10,297 nucleotides of DNA from Nitriliruptorales bacterium (GTDB taxonomy: Bacteria > Actinomycetota > Nitriliruptoria > Nitriliruptorales > Nitriliruptoraceae), in assembly GCA_030835875.1 (NCBI GenBank), contig JAURQY010000123.1:1-10297 (forward strand), in the 5' to 3' direction. Positions 1 to 5,772 of this stretch are shown in pieces. The notes below the pieces were generated by a model that was not told the origin of the DNA, did no database searches, and saw only the letters and a list, made by a program, of their open reading frames with translations. The first letter of the stretch is position 1. Every line of letters begins with the position of its first letter. Made by a program: the position numbers and the translations under genes.

Positions 1-324
1 GGTCAGGGGGAACCCGACGTTCTCCGCCACGGTCATGTGCGGCCAGACGGCATAGCTCTGGAAAACCATGCCGAGCCGGCGGTCATAGGTCGGAACGAGA
101 ACCCGGTCCCGGTAGACGACGCGACCACCGACGGAGATCACTCCGGACGTGGGGCGCTCGAGCCCCGCGACGCAACGGAGCGTCGTGGTCTTGCCGCATC
201 CGCTCGGACCGAGGAGCGTGAAGAACTCCCCCTCCCGGATGTCGAGGCCGAGGTGGTCGACGGCGACCTTGGCCTCACCGTGGTTGTCGACGAACTCCTT
301 CAGCAGTCCTTCGATTGCGATCAT
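1..324 (-). CDS. ABC transporter ATP-binding protein, Fe3+/polyamine type (partial, C-terminus off window)
   Basis: This is the N-terminal 108 residues of an ABC importer ATPase that hydrolyses ATP at the inner face of the membrane to drive substrate uptake. The frame is open to the window edge. Visible motifs are a Walker A, GPSGCGKTT (residues 39-47), and a Q-loop, VFQSYAVWPHMTV (Q89), a wording typical of the FbpC/PotA group (ferric iron, spermidine/putrescine, 2-aminoethylphosphonate importers). The signature motif, Walker B and C-terminal TOBE region would lie beyond position 1. The ATG at 322-324 is supported by GGGGAG at 334-339, nine bases upstream. The gene follows the solute-binding lipoprotein gene on the same strand with a 97-base gap, so the two are probably one operon, with the missing permease expected further left. 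The family call is firm; the substrate (iron is the best guess) is inference. Confidence 0.92.
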   Translation of the reverse strand, partial: MIAIEGLLKEFVDNHGEAKVAVDHLGLDIREGEFFTLLGPSGCGKTTTLRCVAGLERPTSGVISVGGRVVYRDRVLVPTYDRRLGMVFQSYAVWPHMTVAENVGFPLT

Positions 325-333
325 CCGGTCTCG

Positions 334-339
334 CTCCCC
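334..339 (-). promoter_or_regulatory. ribosome binding site of the ATPase gene
   Basis: GGGGAG on the minus strand, nine bases before the ATG at 324. It supports independent initiation on the ATPase cistron rather than read-through from the binding-protein gene, whose stop lies 97 bases away. Confidence 0.6.
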
Positions 340-366
340 GTTCGCATCGTCGGTCGGGGGCCGCGA

Positions 367-396
367 GCTGGCCGGGTCCACTTGGACCCGGCCAGC
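367..396. repeat. perfect 14-bp inverted repeat between binding-protein and ATPase genes
   Basis: Arms 367-380 (GCTGGCCGGGTCCA) and 383-396 are exact reverse complements separated by two bases, so an RNA copy would fold into a very stable GC-rich hairpin. It lies 26 bases after the stop of the solute-binding gene and about 40 bases before the ATPase start. No T-run follows on either strand, so it is not a canonical intrinsic terminator. In importer operons such intercistronic hairpins are known to protect the binding-protein mRNA or attenuate the downstream genes, giving an excess of binding protein; that role is inferred here. Confidence 0.8.
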
Positions 397-421
397 CGCG
401 CGGCCGTCGAACTGTGATCGA

Positions 422-1516
422 TCAGCCTTCGGTCGTCCAGATAGCGCTGGCGGCCTCCGCCACCTCGGCCGCAGCGTCAGCGTCCTCGCCGCTCTCGATC
501 GAGACGATCGTGGCACCTGCTGGAGCGCTCGGCGGGATCGACTCGTTGGCCTTGAACTCGACCTCCGTGTGGATCGCCTGGCCCTCCTCCGTCATCAGCC
601 AGCCTGCGAAGCAGGCTGCTGCGTTCGACGACGGGGAGTCCTTGAACAGGACGTTGTAGAAGTCCGTCGTCGGGATGACGTCGAGGTACTTGATCTCGAT
701 CGGTGCGCCGTCCGCCTGAAGCTCGGCCCGCGAATCGTCACGGCCACCCGTCGTGGTCAGGTAGTTCCCGGCGACGACCTCGAGCATGCCCGCCGTGCCG
801 CCACGGATGACCACCGGGTCGAACTCCTTGAGGCGCTCGACGTACGCCAGCGTCTCCTCGGCACCCCAGTGGAGGCTCAGCTGGCTGAACGGGTTGCCGC
901 GCGGGTCGACAATGAACTCACCGCGGTACTCCTCAGAGGCCAGCTCGAACCAGGTGTCGGGCAGGTCGTCCGGCGTGCTCAGCGAGGAGTTGTACGCGAG
1001 CCCGAGCGGGACGCGGTAGATCCGCACCATGTTCGTGGAGTGGATGATGTCATCCGCGACGCCGAGCGCCGACCAGTCGATGTCGGTGTCGGTGAGGCCA
1101 CGGTCGTACATGGCCTTGAGCTCGTCGAGATCGCCGTTGGCGAGGTCGACCTCGATGTCCTGGCCCGCGGCGCTCGCCGCGACGACCCGCTGGACGATCT
1201 CATCGCTTCGGAGAGCAAGGAACTCGACATCGATACCCGGATAGGTCGCAGCGAACACGGCCTCGATCTGAGCGAAGTTCTCGTCCGCGAAGGTCGCCCA
1301 GTAGGAGAACGACCCCTCCTCGGCGCCGGCGGCGCAGACCTCAGCGAGGCCGTCGACGGTCTCCACCTCGGGGGCCGGCTCGGCGGGTGCGGGCTCGACC
1401 GGAGCCGGCTCCGGGGCAGCCTCCTCAGTACCTCCGCACGCCGAGAGCAGGAGCATCGCGGCGAGCGGTGCAGCGACCGCGGCGCGCGCGGTGTGTCGTG
1501 CTGGCTTGAACCTCAT
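422..1516 (-). CDS. ABC transporter extracellular solute-binding lipoprotein (iron/FbpA-like cluster)
   Basis: A 364-aa substrate-capture lipoprotein of an ABC importer, anchored outside the membrane. The N-terminus has basic residues (K4, R7, R11), a hydrophobic stretch and a lipobox LLSAC with the lipidated Cys at residue 27. A disordered Ala/Pro/Glu linker follows (about 30-52), then a bilobal periplasmic-binding fold starting at GSFSYWATFADENF. The core resembles the family-1 binding proteins of the Fe3+/spermidine group, with PLGLAYNSS and a C-terminal EGQAIHTEVEFKANESIPPSAP. The YY iron-ligand motif of classical FbpA is not evident (TDFYNVLF stands near the expected place), so the substrate may not be ferric iron. 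The start is chosen by AAGGGAGAAG at 1520-1529 and by the signal peptide. It is the first gene of the operon with the downstream ATPase. GC content is visibly lower than in the genes on the right. Confidence 0.9.
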   Translation of the reverse strand: MRFKPARHTARAAVAAPLAAMLLLSACGGTEEAAPEPAPVEPAPAEPAPEVETVDGLAEVCAAGAEEGSFSYWATFADENFAQIEAVFAATYPGIDVEFLALRSDEIVQRVVAASAAGQDIEVDLANGDLDELKAMYDRGLTDTDIDWSALGVADDIIHSTNMVRIYRVPLGLAYNSSLSTPDDLPDTWFELASEEYRGEFIVDPRGNPFSQLSLHWGAEETLAYVERLKEFDPVVIRGGTAGMLEVVAGNYLTTTGGRDDSRAELQADGAPIEIKYLDVIPTTDFYNVLFKDSPSSNAAACFAGWLMTEEGQAIHTEVEFKANESIPPSAPAGATIVSIESGEDADAAAEVAEAASAIWTTEG

Positions 1517-1522
1517 TTGCTT

Positions 1523-1527
1523 CTCCC
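1523..1527 (-). promoter_or_regulatory. ribosome binding site of the solute-binding lipoprotein gene
   Basis: GGGAG core within AAGGGAGAAG on the minus strand, six bases before the ATG at 1516. It fixes the start so that the signal peptide begins MRFKPARH. Confidence 0.75.
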
Positions 1528-1613
1528 TTGAATGGTATTGTGATGAGGACCGGTCGGCGAACTACTGCGCTAGTCCGGATGAAGGACGATCCACTCGCCT
1601 TCCCCCTCTCGAA

Positions 1614-1644
1614 CGCCGCTTCCACATCGGGAGTGGGGGCGGCG
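1614..1644 (-). other. 5'-leader stem-loop of the ABC operon
   Basis: On the minus strand CGCCGC (1644-1639) pairs with GCGGCG (1619-1614). Inside it CCAC (1636-1633) pairs with GTGG (1625-1622), giving two stacked helices split by a symmetric 2x2 internal loop with a seven-base apical loop. The element begins about where transcription from the predicted promoter would start, so it would sit at the extreme 5' end of the mRNA. It could stabilise the transcript; I do not recognise it as a known riboswitch. Confidence 0.45.
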
Positions 1645-1679
1645 CTGGACATCGTATACAAGCTAGGGCAGGTGTCCAG
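1645..1679. promoter_or_regulatory. candidate operator over the ABC-operon promoter (nested inverted repeats)
   Basis: CTGGACA (1645-1651) and TGTCCAG (1673-1679) form a perfect 7-bp inverted repeat spaced by 21 bases. Its arms coincide with the -10 and -35 hexamers of the predicted promoter. Within it, TCGTATACAA (1652-1661) contains the self-complementary GTATAC and fits the pattern TNGTATACNA, which resembles sites of some GntR-family (FadR-type) repressors. Position over the promoter suggests repression by occlusion. No regulator gene lies beside it, so the identity of the binder is inference. Confidence 0.4.
1651..1678 (-). promoter_or_regulatory. predicted sigma-70-type promoter of the ABC operon
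   Basis: Reading the minus strand, TGGACA (1678-1673) is five of six to the -35 consensus TTGACA. It is followed after 16 bases by TACGAT (1656-1651), which matches the actinobacterial -10 pattern TANNNT. Transcription would begin near 1644, leaving an untranslated leader of roughly 128 bases before the ATG at 1516. The placement fits the intergenic space between the small Cys gene and the lipoprotein gene. Confidence 0.5.
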
Positions 1680-1734
1680 GCACGCCAAATCCTCGACTCC
1701 CGCCGGCGATCGATGTCCTCGGACCCGACCTACG

Positions 1735-1992
1735 TCAACCGTCGGACGCCGCGGAGTCGACCGTCGCGACGATCGTGGCGTCGGGGTAAAAGCCGTCGGG
1801 ATACGTCGGGCAGACCGCCGTGTACGTGCCGTCCCCGCGGAGCAGCACGTGCCCGTCGTAGTCCTTCGCGAGCATGAACTCGCGCGCCTCCTCGACGCTC
1901 GTGAAGGCCTTGGTGCAGCGGTCCACGTCGAAGGAGGTCAGGCCCGCCGTCTCCTGCTCGGAGCCTCCGGTCGGTGTGGAGCACTGGCTCAT
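1735..1992 (-). CDS. small hypothetical protein, 85 aa, three cysteines
   Basis: I do not recognise this protein. It has 85 residues beginning MSQCSTPTGG, is acidic overall, has no membrane segment or signal peptide, and carries Cys at positions 4, 26 and 61. The middle part, TSVEEAREFMLAKDYDGHVL, looks like an amphipathic helix followed by a strand-turn-strand (HVLLRGDGTYTAVCPTYPDG), so it is probably a small folded domain. The frame stays open upstream to an ATG at 2160, but that extension is Arg/Pro-rich like non-coding sequence. The ATG at 1992 has a very strong ribosome binding site, GGAGGGGG at 2000-2007, seven bases away. It lies 225 bases beyond the exporter's stop on the same strand, so it could be cotranscribed or have its own promoter. 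Function unknown; coding status is likely given the start signal and composition. Confidence 0.65.
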   Translation of the reverse strand: MSQCSTPTGGSEQETAGLTSFDVDRCTKAFTSVEEAREFMLAKDYDGHVLLRGDGTYTAVCPTYPDGFYPDATIVATVDSAASDG

Positions 1993-1999
1993 GGTCGTT

Positions 2000-2007
2000 C
2001 CCCCTCC
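2000..2007 (-). promoter_or_regulatory. strong ribosome binding site of the small Cys protein gene
   Basis: GGAGGGGG on the minus strand, seven bases before the ATG at 1992. It decides the start in favour of the 85-aa form over the upstream in-frame ATG at 2160. Confidence 0.7.
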
Positions 2008-2017
2008 GCAGACGAGC

Positions 2018-2071
2018 GGGGAGAGCGTAGGCGTGCGCCTCGGTCGCCTGCTCGGGCTCGCCGCTCTCCCC
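2018..2071 (-). repeat. 10-bp inverted repeat with internal hairpin, between exporter and small Cys gene
   Basis: GGGGAGAGCG (2018-2027) and CGCTCTCCCC (2062-2071) are exact reverse complements with a 34-base spacer. The spacer itself contains a second hairpin, AGGCG-TG-CGCCT (2029-2040). The element lies about 147 bases after the exporter's stop and ends ten bases before the ribosome binding site of the small gene. It may be a factor-assisted terminator for the exporter transcript, or a structured leader controlling translation of the small gene. There is no U-tract in either direction. Confidence 0.55.
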
Positions 2072-2217
2072 TGATCCGACACGGCACACGACCCGAAACG
2101 AAGCGAGGCACCGATGTGCACACTGATCAGCGTGGCCTCAGCGGGGTCCGACCACGCCACTGCGACGCGCTCACGCTCGTGCCCTGACCGCCGACCGCGA
2201 GCGGGCGCAGAGCACGC
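2072..2217. other. intergenic space downstream of the RND exporter
   Basis: With the adjoining repeat and ribosome binding site this makes a 225-base stretch without a convincing gene (1993-2217). Frames crossing it are continuations of shadow frames. I see no clear -35/-10 pair on the minus strand for the small gene and no T-run terminator after the exporter's stop. Confidence 0.5.
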
Positions 2218-4938
2218 TCAGCCGCGCCGCACCGCCGCGATCGCGGCACGCACGACGACGAAGCCGGCGACGACTCGCACTGCGCGGCCGAACGCGCCAG
2301 GCCCGCTGCGCTCCTCGACGGCCACCATCGCGACACCGCCGGACGCACCGGTCGACGCTGCCGGCGCAGCGTGCAGCGCACCCTCGCCGGAGCGCACGAG
2401 CGACCGTGTCCCGCGCGTCCCGTCCGCGTCCCCACGACGCCGGTGCCAGCGCTCCCACAGCACGAGCAGCGACGGCAGCACGAGCACCGCGCCGAGCAGC
2501 GACAGCGTGATCGCGAGGCTCGTCACCTGTCCGAGCTGGCGGAACGGCGTCAGCGTCGAGGTGACGAGGATCCCGAAGCCGGCGGCGGTCGTGAACGCGG
2601 ACCCGGCGAGCGCGCCACCCGTGCGGGTCGTCGTCTCACGGATCGCGTCCTCGATCGACGCGAACTGCTGGCGGTCCTCCTCGAAGCGGCGCGCCATGTG
2701 GATCGTGTACGGCACACCGATGCCGATCGCGAGGCTCGCGAGCGTCGCGGTGACCGGGCCGAACGGGATACCGGCGAGGTACATGCCACCGAACGTCCAG
2801 AGCACGACGAGCGCGACCGGGATCATCGTGAGCACGCCGAGGAACGGACGGCGGTTCTCGATGCCGAACGAGATCATCAGCACGAGCGTCGCGGCGACGA
2901 GCGTGACGAGCAGCGACGACAGCTGCGAGTCGACGAGTCCGTCGGTGATCGCCGAGCTGATGATGTTCTGCGAGGTCGCGACGGCCGTGAGCCCCGCGGC
3001 GGTCGCCGGCGTGAGCGCTACGCCGATCGCGTCGCGCAGCTCGAGCGCGCGGTCCTCCCCCGCCTGCGTGGTGACCTCGAGGAGCGCCGCGGTCGGCACC
3101 CCACCGTCGGTCGCGAGGACCGTGCTGAGCCCGGCGGCACCCGAATCAACGAGGACGTCGAGCGCCGCGCTCACGTCCGCACCAGCGGCGAAGCGGCCTG
3201 CCTGCGGGTCCCAGCCGGCGGCCATGAGCGCACCAGCGGTCGCCGGGTCGGCCGGCATGCCGTCGGGCCCCGGCAGGAACGCCGTCTGGAGCACCGAGAG
3301 GACGGAGCGGACCTGCGCGACGTCGCCGACGGGCGTGGCGACGGTGACGACGTCGGGCGTGCCCGCGAGGTCATCGATGGCGTCGGCGAGCGCGTTCATC
3401 CCGTCGGCCGTCGCGAGCGCGTCGCCCTCGACCAGCACCTGGGTCGTCTCGCCGAAGCCGCCCGAGAAGCGCTCGGAGATCAGTTCGAGGGTGAGGACCT
3501 GCGGCGCGTCCGGCGGGAGGAAGTCGGTGAACGAGAACTTCGTCTCCAGGTTGGTGAACCCGACCCAGCCCGCACCACCGAGCGCGACCATGACGGCGAG
3601 CGTGAGCGCGGGGACCTTCTCGGCGAGCACGGCCGTGCGACCCATGAGCTGCGGCAGCAGGCGCGAGGACGTCGCACCCATGCCGTCGGTCGGGAGGGTG
3701 CCACGACGCTCGCCTCGCCGGTCGAGGAGCACGCGGACCGCCGGGACGAAGGTGAGCATCAGGACGAACGACGCCACGATGCCGACCGCGGACATGATGC
3801 CGAAGTCCACGAGCGCGGGGATCGGGCTGAACACGTTCGCGAGGAACCCGATGACGGTCGTGACGGTCGCGAGCACGAGCGCGATGCCGACCGTCCCGAT
3901 CGCGCGGCCGATGGCGACGTCGACGGACGCGCCCGCGCCGGCCTCGTCGCGGTAGCGCGAGGTGAGGTGGATGCCGTAGTCGACGCCGAGGCCGACGAGG
4001 AGGATCGGGACGATCTGCGCGACCTCGCTCAGGTCGCCGACGAGTCCGGCCATCTGCAGCAGCGCCGTGATGCCCTGCGTCCACACGATCGCAATGACGA
4101 TGGTGAGCATCGTGAGACCCATGTCGGCCGACGTGCGGCGGATCGCACGGCCGCGCGTGCTGTTCCCACCCGGGCGCAGCCAGAACACGAACAGCAGCAC
4201 GCCGATAATGATGGCGAACGCGGTGCCGAACAGGCGTCCGATCTCGGCCTGGAAGTCGAACGAGCCGTCGTCGAACAGCAGGCTGAACGAGAACGGGCGC
4301 AGCTCGACGCTGTCGGTCGCGAGACTCTCGAGGACCTCGGCGACGGCCGTCTCGCGAGCGACCTGCGCGTCGAGGTCGCTCGTCGCGGATACGAACACGA
4401 GCACGAGGCCGACGTCGCTGTCGGTGCCGACGTCGCCGGGGACGAGCTGCGTCGCGAACGCGGCCTCCGGTCCCGCCTGCGCGAGGACCTGCGTGTAGAG
4501 CGTGTCGAACGCATCGTCGTCGAGCGCTGCCGGGTCGAGGCCGGCCTGCGCGGCGGCGAAGACGACCGGGTCGAGGAACGTGACGACCGCCGGCTGCCCC
4601 GGGTTCGGCGCACCGATGACGTCACCGAGCCCGGCCTCCTCGAGCGCGGGCAGGATGCGGGAGACGACCGCGTAGCCCTCGGGGCTCATCACGTCGCCGC
4701 CCTCGGAGCGCACGACGACCTGCATGACGCTCGCGACCGAGTCCTCACCGAACAGCTCGCCGATGCGCTCGGACGCGAGGATCTCGTCGCTCTCGGGGGA
4801 GAACGCCTCCTGCCCGGTCGCGTTGACGAGCTGGGTGTTGAGGTAGCCGAACCCGGCGGTCGCGACGAGCGCGACGACGAGCACGAGGACGGCGCGTCGC
4901 TCGACGGCGCGGGCGAGCAGGCGGATGAGCGTCTTCAC
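2218..4938 (-). CDS. RND-superfamily exporter, HAE3/MMPL type, 906 aa
   Basis: A proton-driven inner-membrane exporter, probably of lipids, hydrophobic compounds or drugs. The 906 residues show the RND duplication: TM1 (16-33), an extracytoplasmic domain (about 34-236), TM2-6 (237-400), then TM7 (442-462), a second large domain (463-674) and TM8-12 (675-828). TM4 carries GLGVDYGIHLTSRYRDE with D320-Y321, the usual proton-relay pair. TM10 has the matching GIGVPYTIHMARRFEED, but Pro (P743) replaces Asp. A basic tail (829-906) ends in a hydrophobic/Arg helix (about 884-902). The single-gene form and length match the HAE3 group, which includes the hopanoid transporter HpnN. The frame is open to 5214, but the GTG at 4938 is preferred because AGGAG precedes it by five bases and the protein then starts MKTLIRLLARAVERR right before TM1. 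It is divergent from the TetR gene, which probably represses it. The substrate is unknown. Confidence 0.93.
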   Translation of the reverse strand: MKTLIRLLARAVERRAVLVLVVALVATAGFGYLNTQLVNATGQEAFSPESDEILASERIGELFGEDSVASVMQVVVRSEGGDVMSPEGYAVVSRILPALEEAGLGDVIGAPNPGQPAVVTFLDPVVFAAAQAGLDPAALDDDAFDTLYTQVLAQAGPEAAFATQLVPGDVGTDSDVGLVLVFVSATSDLDAQVARETAVAEVLESLATDSVELRPFSFSLLFDDGSFDFQAEIGRLFGTAFAIIIGVLLFVFWLRPGGNSTRGRAIRRTSADMGLTMLTIVIAIVWTQGITALLQMAGLVGDLSEVAQIVPILLVGLGVDYGIHLTSRYRDEAGAGASVDVAIGRAIGTVGIALVLATVTTVIGFLANVFSPIPALVDFGIMSAVGIVASFVLMLTFVPAVRVLLDRRGERRGTLPTDGMGATSSRLLPQLMGRTAVLAEKVPALTLAVMVALGGAGWVGFTNLETKFSFTDFLPPDAPQVLTLELISERFSGGFGETTQVLVEGDALATADGMNALADAIDDLAGTPDVVTVATPVGDVAQVRSVLSVLQTAFLPGPDGMPADPATAGALMAAGWDPQAGRFAAGADVSAALDVLVDSGAAGLSTVLATDGGVPTAALLEVTTQAGEDRALELRDAIGVALTPATAAGLTAVATSQNIISSAITDGLVDSQLSSLLVTLVAATLVLMISFGIENRRPFLGVLTMIPVALVVLWTFGGMYLAGIPFGPVTATLASLAIGIGVPYTIHMARRFEEDRQQFASIEDAIRETTTRTGGALAGSAFTTAAGFGILVTSTLTPFRQLGQVTSLAITLSLLGAVLVLPSLLVLWERWHRRRGDADGTRGTRSLVRSGEGALHAAPAASTGASGGVAMVAVEERSGPGAFGRAVRVVAGFVVVRAAIAAVRRG

Positions 4939-4943
4939 GGGAG

Positions 4944-4948
4944 CTCCT
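4944..4948 (-). promoter_or_regulatory. ribosome binding site fixing the GTG start of the exporter
   Basis: AGGAG, five bases before GTG at 4938. The whole AGGAGCTCCC (4948-4939) abuts the start codon. The same ten bases directly precede the glycosyltransferase ATG at 5783. Confidence 0.75.
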
Positions 4949-4992
4949 GAGGATGCGCGGGGCGCAGGAGGATGTCGGACAGCAGTGTCGTG

Positions 4993-5009
4993 TACGGGAC
5001 AGTACCGTA
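4993..5009. promoter_or_regulatory. candidate TetR operator between divergent exporter and repressor genes
   Basis: TACGG (4993-4997) and CCGTA (5005-5009) form an inverted repeat of 17 bp in total, centred at 5001. GTAC occurs twice within it (4992-4995 and 5002-5005). TetR-family dimers bind palindromes of this size, usually in the shared divergent promoter of repressor and pump, which is where this lies. A TANNNT-type -10, TACCGT (5003-5008), for the repressor gene overlaps the right arm. No convincing -35 is visible, so the promoter is not called separately. Confidence 0.45.
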
Positions 5010-5019
5010 GCGGAGATGA

Positions 5020-5040
5020 GGCCGGCGTGAGCGGCCGGCC
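5020..5040 (+). repeat. 7-bp inverted repeat upstream of the TetR gene
   Basis: GGCCGGC (5020-5026) and GCCGGCC (5034-5040) are exact reverse complements with a seven-base loop. In the repressor's leader it would form a small GC-rich hairpin about 24 bases before the ribosome binding site. It may be structural noise of a GC-rich region or a minor second operator. Confidence 0.35.
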
Positions 5041-5063
5041 CGATGGGCCCGCCGATCGGCGAT

Positions 5064-5070
5064 GAGGTGA
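5064..5070 (+). promoter_or_regulatory. ribosome binding site fixing the GTG start of the TetR gene
   Basis: GAGGTGA four bases before GTG at 5075. An in-frame TGA at 5063-5065 rules out any earlier start in this frame. Confidence 0.75.
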
Positions 5071-5074
5071 CGCG

Positions 5075-5671
5075 GTGGACGAACGACTCGACCCCAGGGT
5101 TCGTCGCACGCGCGCCGCTGTCCTTGCCGCCGCCGCCGAGGTGCTCGGCGAGGGTGGCCTCGGTGCGTTCTCGCTCGACGCGGTCGCGCAGCGTGCCGAC
5201 GTCGCCCGCTCCACCCTCTACCGCCACTGGCCCGACCGTGAGCACCTGCTCCTCGACACGGTCGCCGCGCACGGTCCCGTCGCCGAGGATCCCGACACCG
5301 GGCGGCTGCGCGACGACCTGCTCGCAGCCGTCGGACCGTTCAGCGCGTTCATCGGTGACGGGCACACGCGCGCGATGCTGCTCTCGATGCTCGCCGAGGC
5401 GGCACGCGACCCGGCGGTCGCCGCGCTCCACGAGCGGCTGACCGAGGCACGGCGCGACCTGCTGCGGCGGCTCGTAATGCGCGCCGTGGCCCGCGGCGAG
5501 CTGCCCGGCGATGTCGACGTCGAGCTCCTCCTCGACGACCTTGCTGCGGGAGTGATCCACCGCGCGTTCGTGCTCGGCCGCGAGGTCGACACCGAGCATC
5601 TCGCCGCGCACGTCGACCGCTTCCTTGCCATCCACGGCGCGGACGCGGACGCCATCGGCCCGCGCCGCTGA
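5075..5671 (+). CDS. TetR/AcrR-family transcriptional repressor
   Basis: A 198-aa cytoplasmic DNA-binding regulator of typical TetR length. The N-terminal three-helix domain covers about residues 9-57, with the helix-turn-helix FSLDAVAQRADVARSTLYRHW (32-52); the STLYRHW recognition helix and following PDREHLL are family hallmarks. The remaining residues form an all-helical ligand-binding and dimerisation domain. The GTG start is forced by an in-frame stop at 5063-5065 and by a good ribosome binding site. It is transcribed away from the RND exporter gene across a shared 136-bp region, the standard arrangement for a repressor that controls a pump and itself and is released when the pump's substrate binds. 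The ligand cannot be read from the sequence. Family assignment is firm; control of the exporter is inferred from position. Confidence 0.93.
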   Translation: MDERLDPRVRRTRAAVLAAAAEVLGEGGLGAFSLDAVAQRADVARSTLYRHWPDREHLLLDTVAAHGPVAEDPDTGRLRDDLLAAVGPFSAFIGDGHTRAMLLSMLAEAARDPAVAALHERLTEARRDLLRRLVMRAVARGELPGDVDVELLLDDLAAGVIHRAFVLGREVDTEHLAAHVDRFLAIHGADADAIGPRR

Positions 5672-5696
5672 CGGACACGTGCGCTCCGCGCGAGGC

Positions 5697-5715
5697 GCCC
5701 GTGAGCGGCCCGTGA
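5697..5715 (+). repeat. 8-bp direct repeat at 11-bp period upstream of the glycan operon
   Basis: GCCCGTGA occurs at 5697-5704 and 5708-5715, one helical turn apart, in the 111-base gap between the TetR stop and the glycosyltransferase start. Tandem half-sites at this period can be bound by a regulator on one face of the helix. I see no clear -35/-10 pair next to them, so the promoter is not assigned. Confidence 0.35.
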
Positions 5716-5772
5716 ACCCCCCTCCGTACCTCTCGCACCTCCCGCCGCGCCCTCGTCGCGGGACACCTCGAG

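Noticed and set aside
149..1531. Long plus-strand frame opposite the importer genes
   Set aside because: It crosses the lipobox-bearing binding protein and the ATPase on the other strand, and has no motif of its own.
1993..2160. N-terminal extension of the small Cys protein to an upstream ATG at 2160
   Set aside because: The extension is Arg/Pro/Ser-rich and covers the inverted repeat and RBS; the ATG at 1992 has a far better start signal.
2114..3955. Ser/Thr/Ala/Pro-rich open frame on the plus strand
   Set aside because: Shadow of the exporter in another frame; low-complexity composition and no recognisable motif or start signal.
2371..4950. Very long open frame on the plus strand opposite the RND exporter
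   Set aside because: It is almost wholly Arg/Glu/Asp/His/Ala with no hydrophobic core or domain, as expected for the antisense of a GC-rich gene. The opposite strand encodes a clear 12-TM transporter.
4939..5214. N-terminal extension of the exporter to an ATG at 5214
   Set aside because: It would run through the divergent control region and the start of the TetR gene. The GTG at 4938 has AGGAG at ideal spacing and places TM1 where the family has it.
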